A stretch of DNA of 58,231 nucleotides from Bryobacterales bacterium (GCA_003135055.1 PLDF01000230.1:1-58231), one strand, 5' to 3'; positions 1-8,758 are shown, numbered from the stretch's first letter. The notes: generated by a model from the letters alone, not told the origin. A program made the numbers and translations.

Positions 1-99
1 GGTCCGAGTATTCCTCCCGATCCGTGGGACTGGGTCAAAGCGGCGTAGTAAATCTAATTGTTACAAGGCGGCGCGGCAGGCCCTACAATTGAGTCTGTA

Positions 100-807
100 A
101 TGCGGTTGGCGCTCCAACTTGTCTCCTGGGCTATTGGGCTACCGCTCATGCTACTGGTGATCGCTGCGCTCCTGCGCGGCGGGTATCGGTTGTTTCCAGC
201 TCTCTTCATCTATCAGATTGTGGATTTCCTCATGACGGTGGCGAGCCTGCCGCCGTACTTCGCATTTTATTTTTATCACGATCGCGGAGCCATAACACGG
301 ATGGCTAAGTGGTTCTTGTGGGATGAACTTCTGCTGCAAGTGCTAGTCTTGGCTGTTGTAATCACGCTGATCTTTCGCGCCACGGAGAGTATTCGTTCGC
401 GGCGTATGATGCGTGTCGCTTCGATTGGCTTCGCGGTCCTGATCGCGGGCGCTTCCTTCCTCGTCCACTATCGTCCGCAAATCCCCAAGGGCGTCTGGAT
501 GGCGCTTTGGACCCGTGATCTTAACTTTTTCTGTTCCTCGCCCCTTGACTTAGCGCTATGGGCTTTGCTTTTGTGGTCTCGAAGCAAGGACTCGCGGCTG
601 CTATTGGTCAGCGGCGGTTTGGGGATCCAATTCGCCGGCGAAGCCATCGGGGAGTCGCTTCGGGGATTGGCGAGTCCACGCCGTTTGCGGGCTCTATCCT
701 ACACTGGAAGCCTCATCGTCACGCTGGTAGACCTGCTGAGCGTCTACATTATCTGGCAGGCCTTCCGGAACAACAAGGGTGACGACGCAAAAAGAGCCGC
801 CGTTTGA
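100..807 (+). CDS. Polytopic membrane protein of unknown function
   Basis: The 235-residue protein is strongly hydrophobic, with about six membrane segments separated by short loops: near residues 5-25, 30-50, 75-100, 110-130, 150-170 and 205-225. I start it at the ATG at 100 (MRLALQLVSW); a TTG at 58 in the same frame would add 14 polar residues ahead of the first membrane helix. No catalytic motif or known family is recognisable. The gene is convergent with the OmpA lipoprotein gene and shares a hairpin terminator with it. Acidobacterial genomes carry many such orphan membrane proteins, so function cannot be inferred. Confidence 0.7.
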   Translation: MRLALQLVSWAIGLPLMLLVIAALLRGGYRLFPALFIYQIVDFLMTVASLPPYFAFYFYHDRGAITRMAKWFLWDELLLQVLVLAVVITLIFRATESIRSRRMMRVASIGFAVLIAGASFLVHYRPQIPKGVWMALWTRDLNFFCSSPLDLALWALLLWSRSKDSRLLLVSGGLGIQFAGEAIGESLRGLASPRRLRALSYTGSLIVTLVDLLSVYIIWQAFRNNKGDDAKRAAV

Positions 808-817
808 CGGGCGGCTC
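794..817. terminator. Bidirectional hairpin terminator between convergent genes
   Basis: Eight-bp perfect stem GAGCCGCC (794-801) and GGCGGCTC (810-817) with an 8-nt loop that contains the stop codon of the upstream gene. On the minus strand the stem is followed at once by TTTTT, a good intrinsic terminator for the OmpA gene 119 nt away. On the plus strand a T run comes about 10 nt later (830-836). Confidence 0.65.
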
Positions 818-873
818 CAGGGGGGCTTCTTTTTTTCGACCCGGTGGCGGACGCGGGGTAGCATCACGCCGCC

Positions 874-942
874 GTGGTTTCCTACACGGGCTAGTGCTAC
901 TGGACGGCGCCAGTAGTTTCCCACAGGGGCTAGCGCTAGTGG
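874..942. repeat. Imperfect 30-bp tandem repeat at the OmpA gene 3' end
   Basis: Two copies of a 30-bp unit, 874-903 and 913-942, share GTNGTTTCC and GGGCTAG blocks and differ at about five positions. The second copy runs over the last codons of the minus-strand OmpA gene (stop at 936), so its last residues may derive from repeat sequence. Confidence 0.5.
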
Positions 943-1724
943 CCGGTAACGGCGCCCTCCGCGCGATTGGCCGAGTTCGAGCTATCGCTCAGCACCCCGG
1001 TGACCTGGTCGGCGCTGAAGACCTTCACTTCCACGCGGCGGTTCTTGGCGCGGGCGCTCCGGGTACGCGCGTCATCGACCGGCTTTTCCACGCCCAATCC
1101 GATCATGTGGATCCGGTAGATGGGAATATCGTGCTTGGCGACCAGATACTCCACCACCGCATCGGCGCGCTTGCGGCTCAGAGACTCGTTGTAAGCCCTT
1201 GAGCCGGAAGCATCGGTGTAGCCCTCCACGGCGATGAAGAACCGCTTGTCGGACTGTACGTCCTGGGCGAGTTTATCGAGGTCCTGCCGCGTCTCGGGCG
1301 TTAAGACGGCCTTATCTAATTTGAAAGGCACCGTCACGGTGGTCTGCAGTTTGTAGTCGTCGATATTCACGATGGCCTCGCGCAGCTTATTGAGCGATTG
1401 CGCATTCTGATCCGACTTTTCGTCGGCCGTGGTCGCGCGAGTCATTGCGTCGTTGGCGTGGTTCATCGCGTCGGAAGCGTGCTGATCGGCCGTGCCGGCC
1501 TTCTCATTCGCGGCGCTAATGCCGTTCTGCGCCCGCTCATCCACTTTGCCCACCTGACTCTTGGTGTCCTGAATCTGTTGGCTGTTTTGGGTGGTCTGAT
1601 CGCCTACCTGATCGACTTTGGCTTGAATCGGGGCCGTCGTGTTCTGCACGTACTTTTTGGTAGCGCATCCGGCAGTGAGCATGACTCCCGTCACGATGCA
1701 TGTGGTCGCAAGAAAAACTCTCAT
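936..1724 (-). CDS. OmpA-family peptidoglycan-binding lipoprotein
   Basis: This 262-residue protein should be anchored in the outer membrane and bind peptidoglycan. Residues 1-20 form a lipoprotein signal with lipobox LTAGC. Residues about 25-115 are an Ala/Gln/Asp-rich helical stretch with heptad-like spacing, as in Lpp-type coiled coils. Residues about 130-240 are an OmpA C-terminal domain: VEGYTDASGS, SRKRADAVVEYL and AKNRRVEV match the conserved peptidoglycan-binding region including the Asp/Arg pair. A low-complexity tail of about 25 residues follows. GAGG lies 11 nt upstream of the ATG. No tol/pal genes are adjacent, so it is a stand-alone OmpA-like protein rather than a clear Pal. Confidence 0.88.
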   Translation of the reverse strand: MRVFLATTCIVTGVMLTAGCATKKYVQNTTAPIQAKVDQVGDQTTQNSQQIQDTKSQVGKVDERAQNGISAANEKAGTADQHASDAMNHANDAMTRATTADEKSDQNAQSLNKLREAIVNIDDYKLQTTVTVPFKLDKAVLTPETRQDLDKLAQDVQSDKRFFIAVEGYTDASGSRAYNESLSRKRADAVVEYLVAKHDIPIYRIHMIGLGVEKPVDDARTRSARAKNRRVEVKVFSADQVTGVLSDSSNSANRAEGAVTGH

Positions 1725-1883
1725 AAGTCAATAAACCTCGGAAGCGATAGGTGCAATTCGGAGGCCTGCGCGTAAGTCCCGCAATTTCAACAGGAACCAC
1801 TGGAAGGCGGTCAAACTTGCGATGTAGAGATTACCTTGGTGTATGTTTCCTATCTAATTCTTGCGGAAAATGTACGCACCTTA

Positions 1884-2066
1884 TCAAATGTGCGAGGTCT
1901 TACAGAACGGCTTCGGGAGCATCGCGCTGGCGTACCGCAATTTCCGTCCGATAGGTCGTGAGGAATGGTGGGCGGGCTTGAATCCGGGAAGGTCCCACGA
2001 CAGATTCTCGTAGATCTCTTCTTCGGGGTCGTAATCCAAGGGCCAAAAATTTCTTGTGGAGGTCAT
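1884..2066 (-). CDS. Small 60-aa protein, unknown function
   Basis: A short frame begins at an ATG preceded by AGGTGA four bases upstream, a good ribosome binding site, and encodes 60 residues. The N-terminal half is acidic and aromatic (DYDPEEEIYENLSWDLPGF); the C-terminal half is basic (RPIGRKLRYASAMLPKPF). There is no signal peptide or membrane segment. A longer in-frame extension to 2363 crosses the repeats of the speA leader and is unlikely to be used. It is divergent from speA. No family recognised; the start context is the main support. Confidence 0.45.
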   Translation of the reverse strand: MTSTRNFWPLDYDPEEEIYENLSWDLPGFKPAHHSSRPIGRKLRYASAMLPKPFCKTSHI

Positions 2067-2139
2067 AATGTCACCTGATATACCGCAGGAGGGAACACCT
2101 TTATTATAGCGCTCCCGTGGCGGCCAGCCGGTGGCGGGC

Positions 2140-2234
2140 CCGCCGCCGGACAGAACCGCGAGTCTGAGCTTCCAGACCGTCGCGGTACGTGTTGCGATCT
2201 TCGGGCGCTCCCGCCGCCGGACAGAACCGCGAGT
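2140..2234. repeat. Direct repeat in the speA leader
   Basis: A 24-bp sequence beginning CCGCCGCCGGACAGAACC occurs exactly at 2140-2163 and 2211-2234, 71 bp apart, within the 268-bp gap between the small minus-strand gene and speA. Nothing else gene-like is visible in the gap. It may be a dispersed repeat or part of the leader; I did not recognise another copy in the window. Confidence 0.6.
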
Positions 2235-2334
2235 TTGGGCGGGTGGACGTTGGGCGCCGTAACCAAGTTTCTGCTTGCCACACCCGCGGTTTCGAAGGAC
2301 ACTGAAAGGACACGAAAACTTTAAGGAGAACCTG

Positions 2335-4281
2335 TTGGAGAGAAATGGCCGTAAAGGCTCCATCGTGATGGAGCCGACCGAGCGCTGGACCCCGCAACTG
2401 GCTAGCGACCTCTACGACGTCGCAAGCTGGGGCAAGGGCTATTTTTCCGTCGGCGATAACGGCCACGTGCGCGTCCACCCCGAGAAGGACCCCGCCCGAG
2501 CCATCGATCTCAAGCAACTGGTTGACACCTTGGTCCTCCGCGGCATCAGTCTGCCCATCCTGATCCGCTTTGCCGATATTCTGAAGCACCGCCTGGGCGA
2601 AATCCATAACGCGTTTCAGACCGCCATCGCCGAGCACCGCTATCAGGGCGGCTACTGCTGCGTTTACCCTATCAAGGTCAACCAACAGCGCCAGGTGGTG
2701 GAAGAGGTACTGGAATTCGGCAAGCCCTTCAAGTTCGGCCTGGAAGCCGGCTCCAAGCCGGAGCTGATGGCCGTCATGGCGCTCGCCGACAATGAGACCC
2801 CCATCATCTGCAACGGCTTCAAGGACGACGAATACATCGAGATGGCCATGCTGGCGCAGAAGGCTGGCCGCATGATTATCCCGGTGGTCGAGAAGTACAC
2901 CGAGCTGCACCTGATTCTGAAGTACAGCGCGCGCGTGGGCGTTCGCCCGTCCATCGGCCTGCGCGTCAAACTGGCCAGCCGCGGCTCGGGACGCTGGAAA
3001 TCCTCCGGCGGCTACCGCTCGAAGTTCGGCCTTTCCGCCACCGAGGCCATGCGCGCTCTGCAGGAGTTGAAAGACCTCGGCATGGCCGATTGCCTCAACC
3101 TGCTGCACTTCCACCTGGGCAGCCAGATCACCAATATCCGCCAGATCAAGGGCGCGGTGAACGAATCCGTCCGCGTTTACGTCGATCTGGTACGCGCCGG
3201 CGCCGGCTTGCGCTATTTGGACGTCGGCGGCGGCCTGGGCATCGATTACGACGGCTCGCAGACCGATTTCGAATCGAGCGTCAATTACACCTTGCAGGAG
3301 TACGCCAACGACATCATCTATCACGTGCAGAACGTGTGCGACGAAGTCGGCGTGCCGCACCCTAACATCGTCACCGAGAGCGGGCGAGCCATTGCGGCGT
3401 ATCATAGCGTGCTGGTGTTCAACGTTCTGGGCGTGGCGGGCATGGGCGAAGGCGACATTCCCGCCGAGCCGCCGGCCGACGCCGAGCAACCGCTGATCGA
3501 CTTGCAGGAGACCTACCGCGGCCTGAGCGCCAAGAATCTGCTCGAAAGCTATCACGACGCCCAACAGGCGCTCGACCAGGCGCTCAATTTGTTCAGCCTC
3601 GGCTATCTTTCGCTCGAGCAGCGCTGCATCGCCGAGAATCTCTATTGGGCCATCTCGCGCAGAATCCAGCGGCAGGCGCGCGAGCTCGATTACTTCCCCG
3701 AAGAGCTGGAGGGCATCGACGCCATGCTCTCCGACACCTATTTCTGCAATTTCTCGCTCTTCCAGAGCATGCCCGATAGCTGGGCCATCAAGCAGCTCTT
3801 CCCCATCATGCCGATCCATCGCCTCGAAATCGAGCCGACGCGCCCCGCCGTGCTGGGCGATATCACGTGCGATTCCGACGGCAAAGTGGACGCCTTCATC
3901 GACCGCCGCGACGTGAAGCGCACGCTGCAATTGCATCCTTTCGACGGCGGCAATTACTATTTGGGCGCCTTCTTATTGGGCGCTTATCAGGAGATTCTGG
4001 GCGACCTGCACAATCTGTTCGGCGACACCAACGCGGTACACGTGCGCTTGAGCCCGGCGGGCGAAACGATTCTCGATTCGGTGATCAAAGGCGACACCGT
4101 CCGCGAAGTGCTGAACTACGTGCAGTTTTCCTCGGATTCACTGGTGACCATGATGCGCCGCGACGCGGAGACTGCGTTGCGCGAAGGCCGGTTGACCTAT
4201 GAAGAAAGCGGCGCGCTGCTGAAGTTCTACGAAGAGGGGCTGCACGGGTATACGTATCTCGAGGACGTGCACGAGGAGTAG
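2335..4281 (+). CDS. speA: Biosynthetic arginine decarboxylase
   Basis: SpeA is a PLP enzyme that converts arginine to agmatine for polyamine synthesis. The 648-residue product has the family's full length (E. coli 658). Recognisable blocks are the N-terminal WGKGYFSV, the PLP lysine motif YPIKVNQ (Lys near residue 114), GLEAGSKPELMAV, HFHLGSQ, DVGGGLGIDYDG, TESGRAIAAYHS, NFSLFQSMPDSW, the C-terminal catalytic-type CDSDG and the YTYLEDV tail. I choose TTG 2335 because AAGGAG lies six nt upstream; the ATG at 2368 is the alternative (637 aa). No polyamine genes are adjacent. Its last 607 bp recur at 7661-8267. Confidence 0.95.
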   Translation: MERNGRKGSIVMEPTERWTPQLASDLYDVASWGKGYFSVGDNGHVRVHPEKDPARAIDLKQLVDTLVLRGISLPILIRFADILKHRLGEIHNAFQTAIAEHRYQGGYCCVYPIKVNQQRQVVEEVLEFGKPFKFGLEAGSKPELMAVMALADNETPIICNGFKDDEYIEMAMLAQKAGRMIIPVVEKYTELHLILKYSARVGVRPSIGLRVKLASRGSGRWKSSGGYRSKFGLSATEAMRALQELKDLGMADCLNLLHFHLGSQITNIRQIKGAVNESVRVYVDLVRAGAGLRYLDVGGGLGIDYDGSQTDFESSVNYTLQEYANDIIYHVQNVCDEVGVPHPNIVTESGRAIAAYHSVLVFNVLGVAGMGEGDIPAEPPADAEQPLIDLQETYRGLSAKNLLESYHDAQQALDQALNLFSLGYLSLEQRCIAENLYWAISRRIQRQARELDYFPEELEGIDAMLSDTYFCNFSLFQSMPDSWAIKQLFPIMPIHRLEIEPTRPAVLGDITCDSDGKVDAFIDRRDVKRTLQLHPFDGGNYYLGAFLLGAYQEILGDLHNLFGDTNAVHVRLSPAGETILDSVIKGDTVREVLNYVQFSSDSLVTMMRRDAETALREGRLTYEESGALLKFYEEGLHGYTYLEDVHEE

Positions 4282-4477
4282 GGCGGCGGCCGCCTTTCGC
4301 TCACGCTGAGGGTTTCAGCCCTGCCGCCGATTAAGCCCAACGATTCCTATCGGGAACGTTGCAAAAGCCGCGGACGATCCCGGAGCCGCAGGTAACCCTG
4401 TACACCACCGGTCCGCCGGATTCTGCCCGGCCAACGCTCGAGTCTGTTATGCTGCGCCCCCGCCCGAGGGGCACAAC

Positions 4478-4735
4478 ATGCCTTCGCAGGGATTTTACGT
4501 GCGGAACGTGAAGGGCGTCCCGTTTGACAATATCGTGATCCGGGCTGCCAAAGAAGATCGCCGGCCTACCTTCGTGCCGGATGATGTCCAGGATGCCGAC
4601 TTCTTCCGCATTAACACTCCGCGTATCGCCGACACGCCGGTGTTCGCGTTGCACAACGTCGCCGAGTTGAGCGTGCACATGTGCAAGGGCGTGACTGATA
4701 CACAACTGGCAAGAGTGGACCAGAAGACTCTTTAG
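4478..4735 (+). pseudogene. C-terminal fragment of a glycosidase-like beta-helix protein
   Basis: The 85-residue frame reads like the last 80 residues of a secreted right-handed beta-helix (GH28/pectinase-like) protein: VKGVPFDNIVIRAAKED, then PDDVQDADFFRI and PVFALHNVAELSVHMCKGV, repeating the beta-helix rhythm and ending as such proteins do. There is no signal peptide, catalytic region or upstream frame to supply the rest, and no clear ribosome binding site. I read it as the 3' remnant of a larger gene. Family assignment comes from remembered sequence patterns and is moderately certain. Confidence 0.5.
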
Positions 4736-4924
4736 TCTAGCGTTGCCGCGGCCCAGCAGAGGCAGCGGACTTCACCCGATTAAGACTTTATCCGAGCGAC
4801 CGTAACTTATGCTTTGCGGCCAACGAATAGACGTGTGGAGTTCGGACATGCCGGACATCGGGGCACGAGCGCGACTCGCGTTCCGGTAGCCAGGCCGAAT
4901 CTCGAATTCTACAAGGAGAGATGG

Positions 4925-5998
4925 ATGTACCTAATGAAGAATCAAACCGGCAAGATGCTGGCAACCCTGCCCCTGATGTGCGCGGCGATGACGTCTGGCG
5001 CCGGCGCCGAACAAACCGTTAACCGAGCCCCACTCTTTCTGACGGCGACCAACGCCGCCACGAACTATCTGGCAATCGTCAACGCACAAACCAAACAAAC
5101 CACCTATGTCCCCACCGGCGGAATGGGCGGAGCTAGCGGCAATGCCGGCGGGGTGGCCGTCAGTGGCGAGATTGCAGCCGTCATCAACTTCGGCTCGACC
5201 AACGTCACCGTCTTCGTCCGCCATGGCGACGCCATGCAGCCTACCCAGGTCGTCAAAACGGCCTCACAACCGGTATCGGTCGCGTTCGGACACGGCCATC
5301 TGGTGGTACTGGAGTTGAATACCGCCGAATCGTTCCCGGTCTTTGGGAATACTGTTGGCGCGAGCGCGGATGGCTCAGTACCCCTTCTGGTGAACGACAA
5401 GACAGCGGGACAAATCGTCGCCTACGACGGCGGCGTGGCCTACACCGAAACCAGCGGAATCGTTGCCGAATTGAACCTGTCCACCGACGGCATGGCGGGA
5501 TTATCGGGACCAAACGTCGTGGTACCGCTGCCGGCGTTTCCCAACAACAATACCCCGTTGGGGTTAATAGGCCGGGGCGCAAACATCTATGTCACCATCG
5601 CGCATTCCGACCTGGAAGCGCTGGTGGTGAATGGCCAGATCGTCTCCATGGCCGCTGGTCCCACACCCTTCAAAGACCTATCCGGCAATCTTACGCACGC
5701 GCCTTGCTGGAACGCCCTGTCCGGACAGTTTCTGTACTCGGCAGACAGTCCCGGCAAGCAGCTCCTGCGCTACCTGGTGAGCGACACTAATATCTTTTAT
5801 GACAAACCGTCGGTGGCCACTTTGACGGGCCCACCAACCGATTTGGCCGCCGATGGAGGCCTGCTGGGGGTGATCGACGGCGGCGACGGGGTCAACTCCA
5901 ACGCTTCGTTGTTCGACATCGGCGCGGAAGGCGAACTCACGCTGCGGTTTGCGGTGAAAATCGCCAGCCCGGTCAATGGCGCCGCGATCATCCGGTAG
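4925..5998 (+). CDS. Secreted beta-propeller-like protein
   Basis: The 357-residue protein starts with a signal peptide (basic KNQTGK, hydrophobic LATLPLMCAAM, probable cut after AGA near residue 28). The mature part is Gly/Val/Asn-rich with repeated short beta-strand blocks (LAIVNAQT, VAVSGEIAAVINF, VSVAFGHGHLVVLEL, LGLIGRGANIYVTIA, DLAADGGLLGVIDGG), the pattern of lactonase/YVTN-type propellers. The start is set by AAGGAG six nt before ATG 4925; ATG 4934 is possible. Longer extension to TTG 4814 lacks a signal sequence at its N-terminus. The ECF sigma gene follows 74 nt later. No enzymatic motif is visible. Confidence 0.75.
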   Translation: MYLMKNQTGKMLATLPLMCAAMTSGAGAEQTVNRAPLFLTATNAATNYLAIVNAQTKQTTYVPTGGMGGASGNAGGVAVSGEIAAVINFGSTNVTVFVRHGDAMQPTQVVKTASQPVSVAFGHGHLVVLELNTAESFPVFGNTVGASADGSVPLLVNDKTAGQIVAYDGGVAYTETSGIVAELNLSTDGMAGLSGPNVVVPLPAFPNNNTPLGLIGRGANIYVTIAHSDLEALVVNGQIVSMAAGPTPFKDLSGNLTHAPCWNALSGQFLYSADSPGKQLLRYLVSDTNIFYDKPSVATLTGPPTDLAADGGLLGVIDGGDGVNSNASLFDIGAEGELTLRFAVKIASPVNGAAIIR

Positions 5999-6072
5999 AA
6001 CTGCGGACCGACGCTCGGGACCGACGCACGGACGAGACGCCATCAGCACCGGCTGTTCCCGGTGATAATTGG

Positions 6073-6657
6073 GTGAGCACTCTCGATCCCATGGACTTGG
6101 ACGCCAGCATCGAATCGCTGATGGCACGGTATCAACAAGGCGATTTCACCGCAGCCACGGCCCTTGTGAATCGTCTAAGTCCCCAATTGCACCGCTTCTT
6201 CCTGGCGCAGTTTTTGAGCCGGCGATATGCGGACGATCTGCTGCAGGAAACCTGGATGCGCATCCACGAAATCCGGCATACATACAGCCCCGGCCAACCG
6301 GTCCTGCCGTGGCTGTATGCGATTGCCCGGAATATCCGTGTGGACCACTTCCGCAAGGCCCAGCGCGCGGAAATACGGGAACAGAGCTTGGATGAGAATG
6401 CGGTCATCCCCCAATTGACCGCGGACCGGGTAGACAAGGGTCCCGACCTGGAAGCGCTTCTTGCTATCCTGCCGGAGAGCCAGCGCGAAGTGATCGCGAT
6501 GTTGAAGGTGGCGGACATGTCGCTCGAAGAGGTAGCGCGCGCCACTTCGTCGAGCGTCGGGTCCGTCAAGCAGAAAGCCCATCGCGCCTATGAGAGATTG
6601 AGGGAGCGGCTCAGTGATTTCGGGACGCGCAGCGTACGCAAGGGAGAAGCCTCATGA
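6073..6657 (+). CDS. ECF-type RNA polymerase sigma factor
   Basis: A 194-residue sigma-70 family protein with only regions 2 and 4, typical of ECF sigma factors. Region 2 spans about residues 15-95 with ADDLLQETWMRIHE and the -10 recognition helix PWLYAIARNIRVDHFRK. Region 4 spans about 125-180 with LPESQREVIAMLKV and the helix-turn-helix ending VGSVKQKAHRAYERLRERL. It starts at GTG 6073 or ATG 6091. Its end overlaps the next gene by 4 nt (ATGA), the usual arrangement with a cognate anti-sigma factor. Target promoters are not deducible; autoregulation is usual for the class. Confidence 0.9.
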   Translation: MSTLDPMDLDASIESLMARYQQGDFTAATALVNRLSPQLHRFFLAQFLSRRYADDLLQETWMRIHEIRHTYSPGQPVLPWLYAIARNIRVDHFRKAQRAEIREQSLDENAVIPQLTADRVDKGPDLEALLAILPESQREVIAMLKVADMSLEEVARATSSSVGSVKQKAHRAYERLRERLSDFGTRSVRKGEAS

Positions 6658-7367
6658 GGGACGGAGATATCGACGACGTCCTCAAGCAGGCGGCCGGCTC
6701 TACCCCGGATATAGACCCAGCCATACTCGCTCGCATCTCGGGATCGATTGGCGGCTCCCTGCGGGCGGTCCGCCCGCTGCCACCCCAGTGGGTTCAGGTA
6801 ACAGCCTTGGTTTTGGTCTGTGTTGCGGTAGCATCGGCGGGAGGAACGCTGCTGGGCCTTCATGGGATTCAGAAAATGAGCGCGACGGAAATCGGGCTGA
6901 TCCTTCCGATTCTCGGCATCTTCATCTGGCTGGCCGCCGCCGTCTCGGTCAGCGAGATGATCCCTGGGAGCCGGCGCCGAACATCCCCCCGGATCATGCT
7001 GGCATCCGCCTGTGTGACTTTGACCGCTGTCTTTGCGCTGCTGTTTCACGACCATGGGACTGAAGACTTTATTCCCCAAGGCGTCGCTTGCCTGACCGCG
7101 GGCCTGATACTCGCCATTCCCGCGGCCTTCGTAAGTTGGTTGATTCTCCGCCGCGGTTACGCCGTCGATTCCCTGGCTGCCGCGTTCGCGCAGGGCGTTC
7201 TTGCGGGCTTGGCCGGCGTGGGCATGCTGGAACTGCACTGCCCGAATTTCGAGGCCCTTCATGTGATGGTTTGGCACACCGCGGTGCTGCCCCTGAGCGG
7301 CGCGGCGGGGGCACTGCTGGTTTGGAGCAGCCGATCTCTAAGGCGGAAAGCGCGTGACCGGCGGTAG
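6654..7367 (+). CDS. NrsF-like (DUF1109) membrane anti-sigma factor
   Basis: The 237-residue protein has a cytoplasmic N-terminus of about 45 residues and about six membrane helices from residue 48 onward. The C-terminal signature HCP...H...VWHT, with GVLAGLAGVGMLELHCP, matches the DUF1109/NrsF family of polytopic anti-sigma factors that hold ECF sigma factors at the membrane. The 4-nt overlap with the sigma gene supports translational coupling and a sigma/anti-sigma role. What releases the sigma factor is unknown; in characterised NrsF proteins conserved cysteines matter, and here I see Cys in the HCP motif and a second Cys in a membrane helix. Confidence 0.8.
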   Translation: MRDGDIDDVLKQAAGSTPDIDPAILARISGSIGGSLRAVRPLPPQWVQVTALVLVCVAVASAGGTLLGLHGIQKMSATEIGLILPILGIFIWLAAAVSVSEMIPGSRRRTSPRIMLASACVTLTAVFALLFHDHGTEDFIPQGVACLTAGLILAIPAAFVSWLILRRGYAVDSLAAAFAQGVLAGLAGVGMLELHCPNFEALHVMVWHTAVLPLSGAAGALLVWSSRSLRRKARDRR

Positions 7368-7376
7368 GCTAGCCCG

Positions 7377-7658
7377 CTACTTCGTCAACTCCTGCACCAG
7401 CGCTTCCGGCCCCTTCGTCCGGTAGATATCCGTCAGCCGCTGCTCCTCCGCCGAAGGCGCGAGCGCGCTCCGGAGCTCTGGTTTGTCGAGATCCAGCCGG
7501 CTGGACGCCCATACCTTGCCGTCGGAAAACTGCACCTGGCTGATGAATCCCGTCATGCTTTGGATCTTCAACGGGCGGCCGTTCCGCGAAAGGTCCAGCG
7601 CCTTATCCTGCAACACTCGCGCCGTACCGCGCGCCGGCAAATATAAGTCCGGACCCGG
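7377..7658 (-). pseudogene. C-terminal stub of a disrupted gene
   Basis: The minus-strand frame encodes about 93 coherent residues (GPDLYLPARGTARV, IQSMTGFISQVQFSDGKVWA, SAEEQRLTDIYRTKG, ALVQELTK) ending at a stop at 7377. Upstream, at about 7658, the frame runs straight into the antisense of the duplicated speA segment, so its 5' part is missing. The text resembles the C-termini of secreted acidobacterial proteins of unknown function. I infer the gene was cut by the rearrangement that brought in the speA copy. Confidence 0.6.
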
Positions 7659-7660
7659 CG

Positions 7661-8267
7661 GGCGCGCGAGCTCGATTATTTCCCGGAAGAGCTGGAGGGC
7701 ATCGACGCCATGCTCTCCGACACCTATTTCTGCAATTTCTCGCTCTTCCAGAGCATGCCCGATAGCTGGGCCATCAAGCAGCTCTTCCCCATCATGCCGA
7801 TCCATCGCCTCGAAATCGAGCCGACGCGCCCCGCCGTGCTGGGCGATATCACGTGCGATTCCGACGGCAAAGTGGAGGCCTTCATCGACCGCCGCGACGT
7901 GAATCGCACGCTGCAATTGCATCCTTTCGACGGCGGCAATTACTATTTGGGCGCCTTCCTATTGGGCGCCTATCAGGAGATTCTGGGCGATCTGCACAAT
8001 CTGTTCGGCGACACCAACGCGGTACACGTGCGCTTGAGCCCGGCGGGCGAAACGATTCTCGATTCGGTGATCAAAGGCGACACGGTCCGCGAAGTGCTGA
8101 ACTACGTGCAGTTCTCCTCGGATTCACTGGTGACCATGATGCGCCGCGACGCGGAGTGCGCGTTGCGCGAAGGCCGGCTGACCTACGAAGAGAGCGGCGC
8201 GCTGTTGAAGTTCTACGAAGAGGGGCTGCACGGGTATACCTATCTGGAGGACGTGCACGAGGAGTAG
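7661..8267 (+). pseudogene. Partial second copy of the speA 3' end
   Basis: These 607 bp align without gaps to 3675-4281, the last 201 sense codons and stop of speA. By hand count there are 18 substitutions (about 97% identity) affecting 16 codons, 13 of them silent; the three replacements are Asp to Glu, Lys to Asn and Thr to Cys. Similarity stops at the stop codon on one side and abruptly at 7661 on the other. The segment lacks the PLP-binding barrel and cannot be an active decarboxylase. An ATG at 7710 could begin an N-terminally truncated frame, but no ribosome binding site is seen. Confidence 0.9.
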
Positions 8268-8344
8268 GTGGGGCGAGCCGATGGCCTTGGTATGCGCGCG
8301 GCGAGAGGCGCTACGTAATAAGCCAGGATTGCCCCGACTGTGGA

Positions 8345-8684
8345 TGGCGATGAATGAACAATCAGGCGCCTTCCGCTGGGATAGATGTCCGAGCTGCCGC
8401 CGATCAGGGTCTGAAGGGCGCCAGGCGTAACCGGAAAGTCCGGCGACTCCGTCTGGCCCAAGATGGAAGCCGCGCCGGAGGAATCGATATCCGCAATCCG
8501 GACTGAGCTTGGCGGCGCAGGCGTCGATTGAGGCCGACGCGCTGGCTGTTCCCCGATATCCGGCGACGTAAATGTTCCCCGAATTGTCCACCTTGATGGC
8601 GTTGATGGCGTTAATGCCGGTGTTGGGGACCTGGGCCGGCGTAGCGGAGGGTCCGGCGGCCGCGCCGCAAACCGCGATCGGCAA
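8345..8684 (-). pseudogene. Frameshifted N-terminal fragment of an SBBP-type propeller protein
   Basis: From 8684 a frame reads AAAGPSATPAQVPNTG, then the SBBP-like repeat IKVDNSGNIYVAGYRG and CAAKLSPD. Near 8497 the reading continues in another frame with ASILGQTESPDFPVTPGAL, the characteristic next SBBP block, before meaning is lost near 8345. This is a decayed start of a protein like the intact one at 33829-36846. The surrounding 70-80 bp on each side hold nothing recognisable. Confidence 0.6.
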
Positions 8685-8758
8685 AACATGCGGCGATCCG
8701 CGATCTTAACGCCATTCCTAATTTTAGCCCTACGCTCTGCTACAATCGACGGTCCGCA

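Noticed and set aside
2104..3936. 610-residue minus-strand frame opposite speA
   Set aside because: It is antisense to a strongly conserved enzyme; its residue composition (His, Ala, Gln, Asp-rich) is that of a reverse-frame shadow in GC-rich DNA.
7710..8267. A second functional arginine decarboxylase gene
   Set aside because: Only the C-terminal third is present, without the PLP lysine; no ribosome site at ATG 7710.
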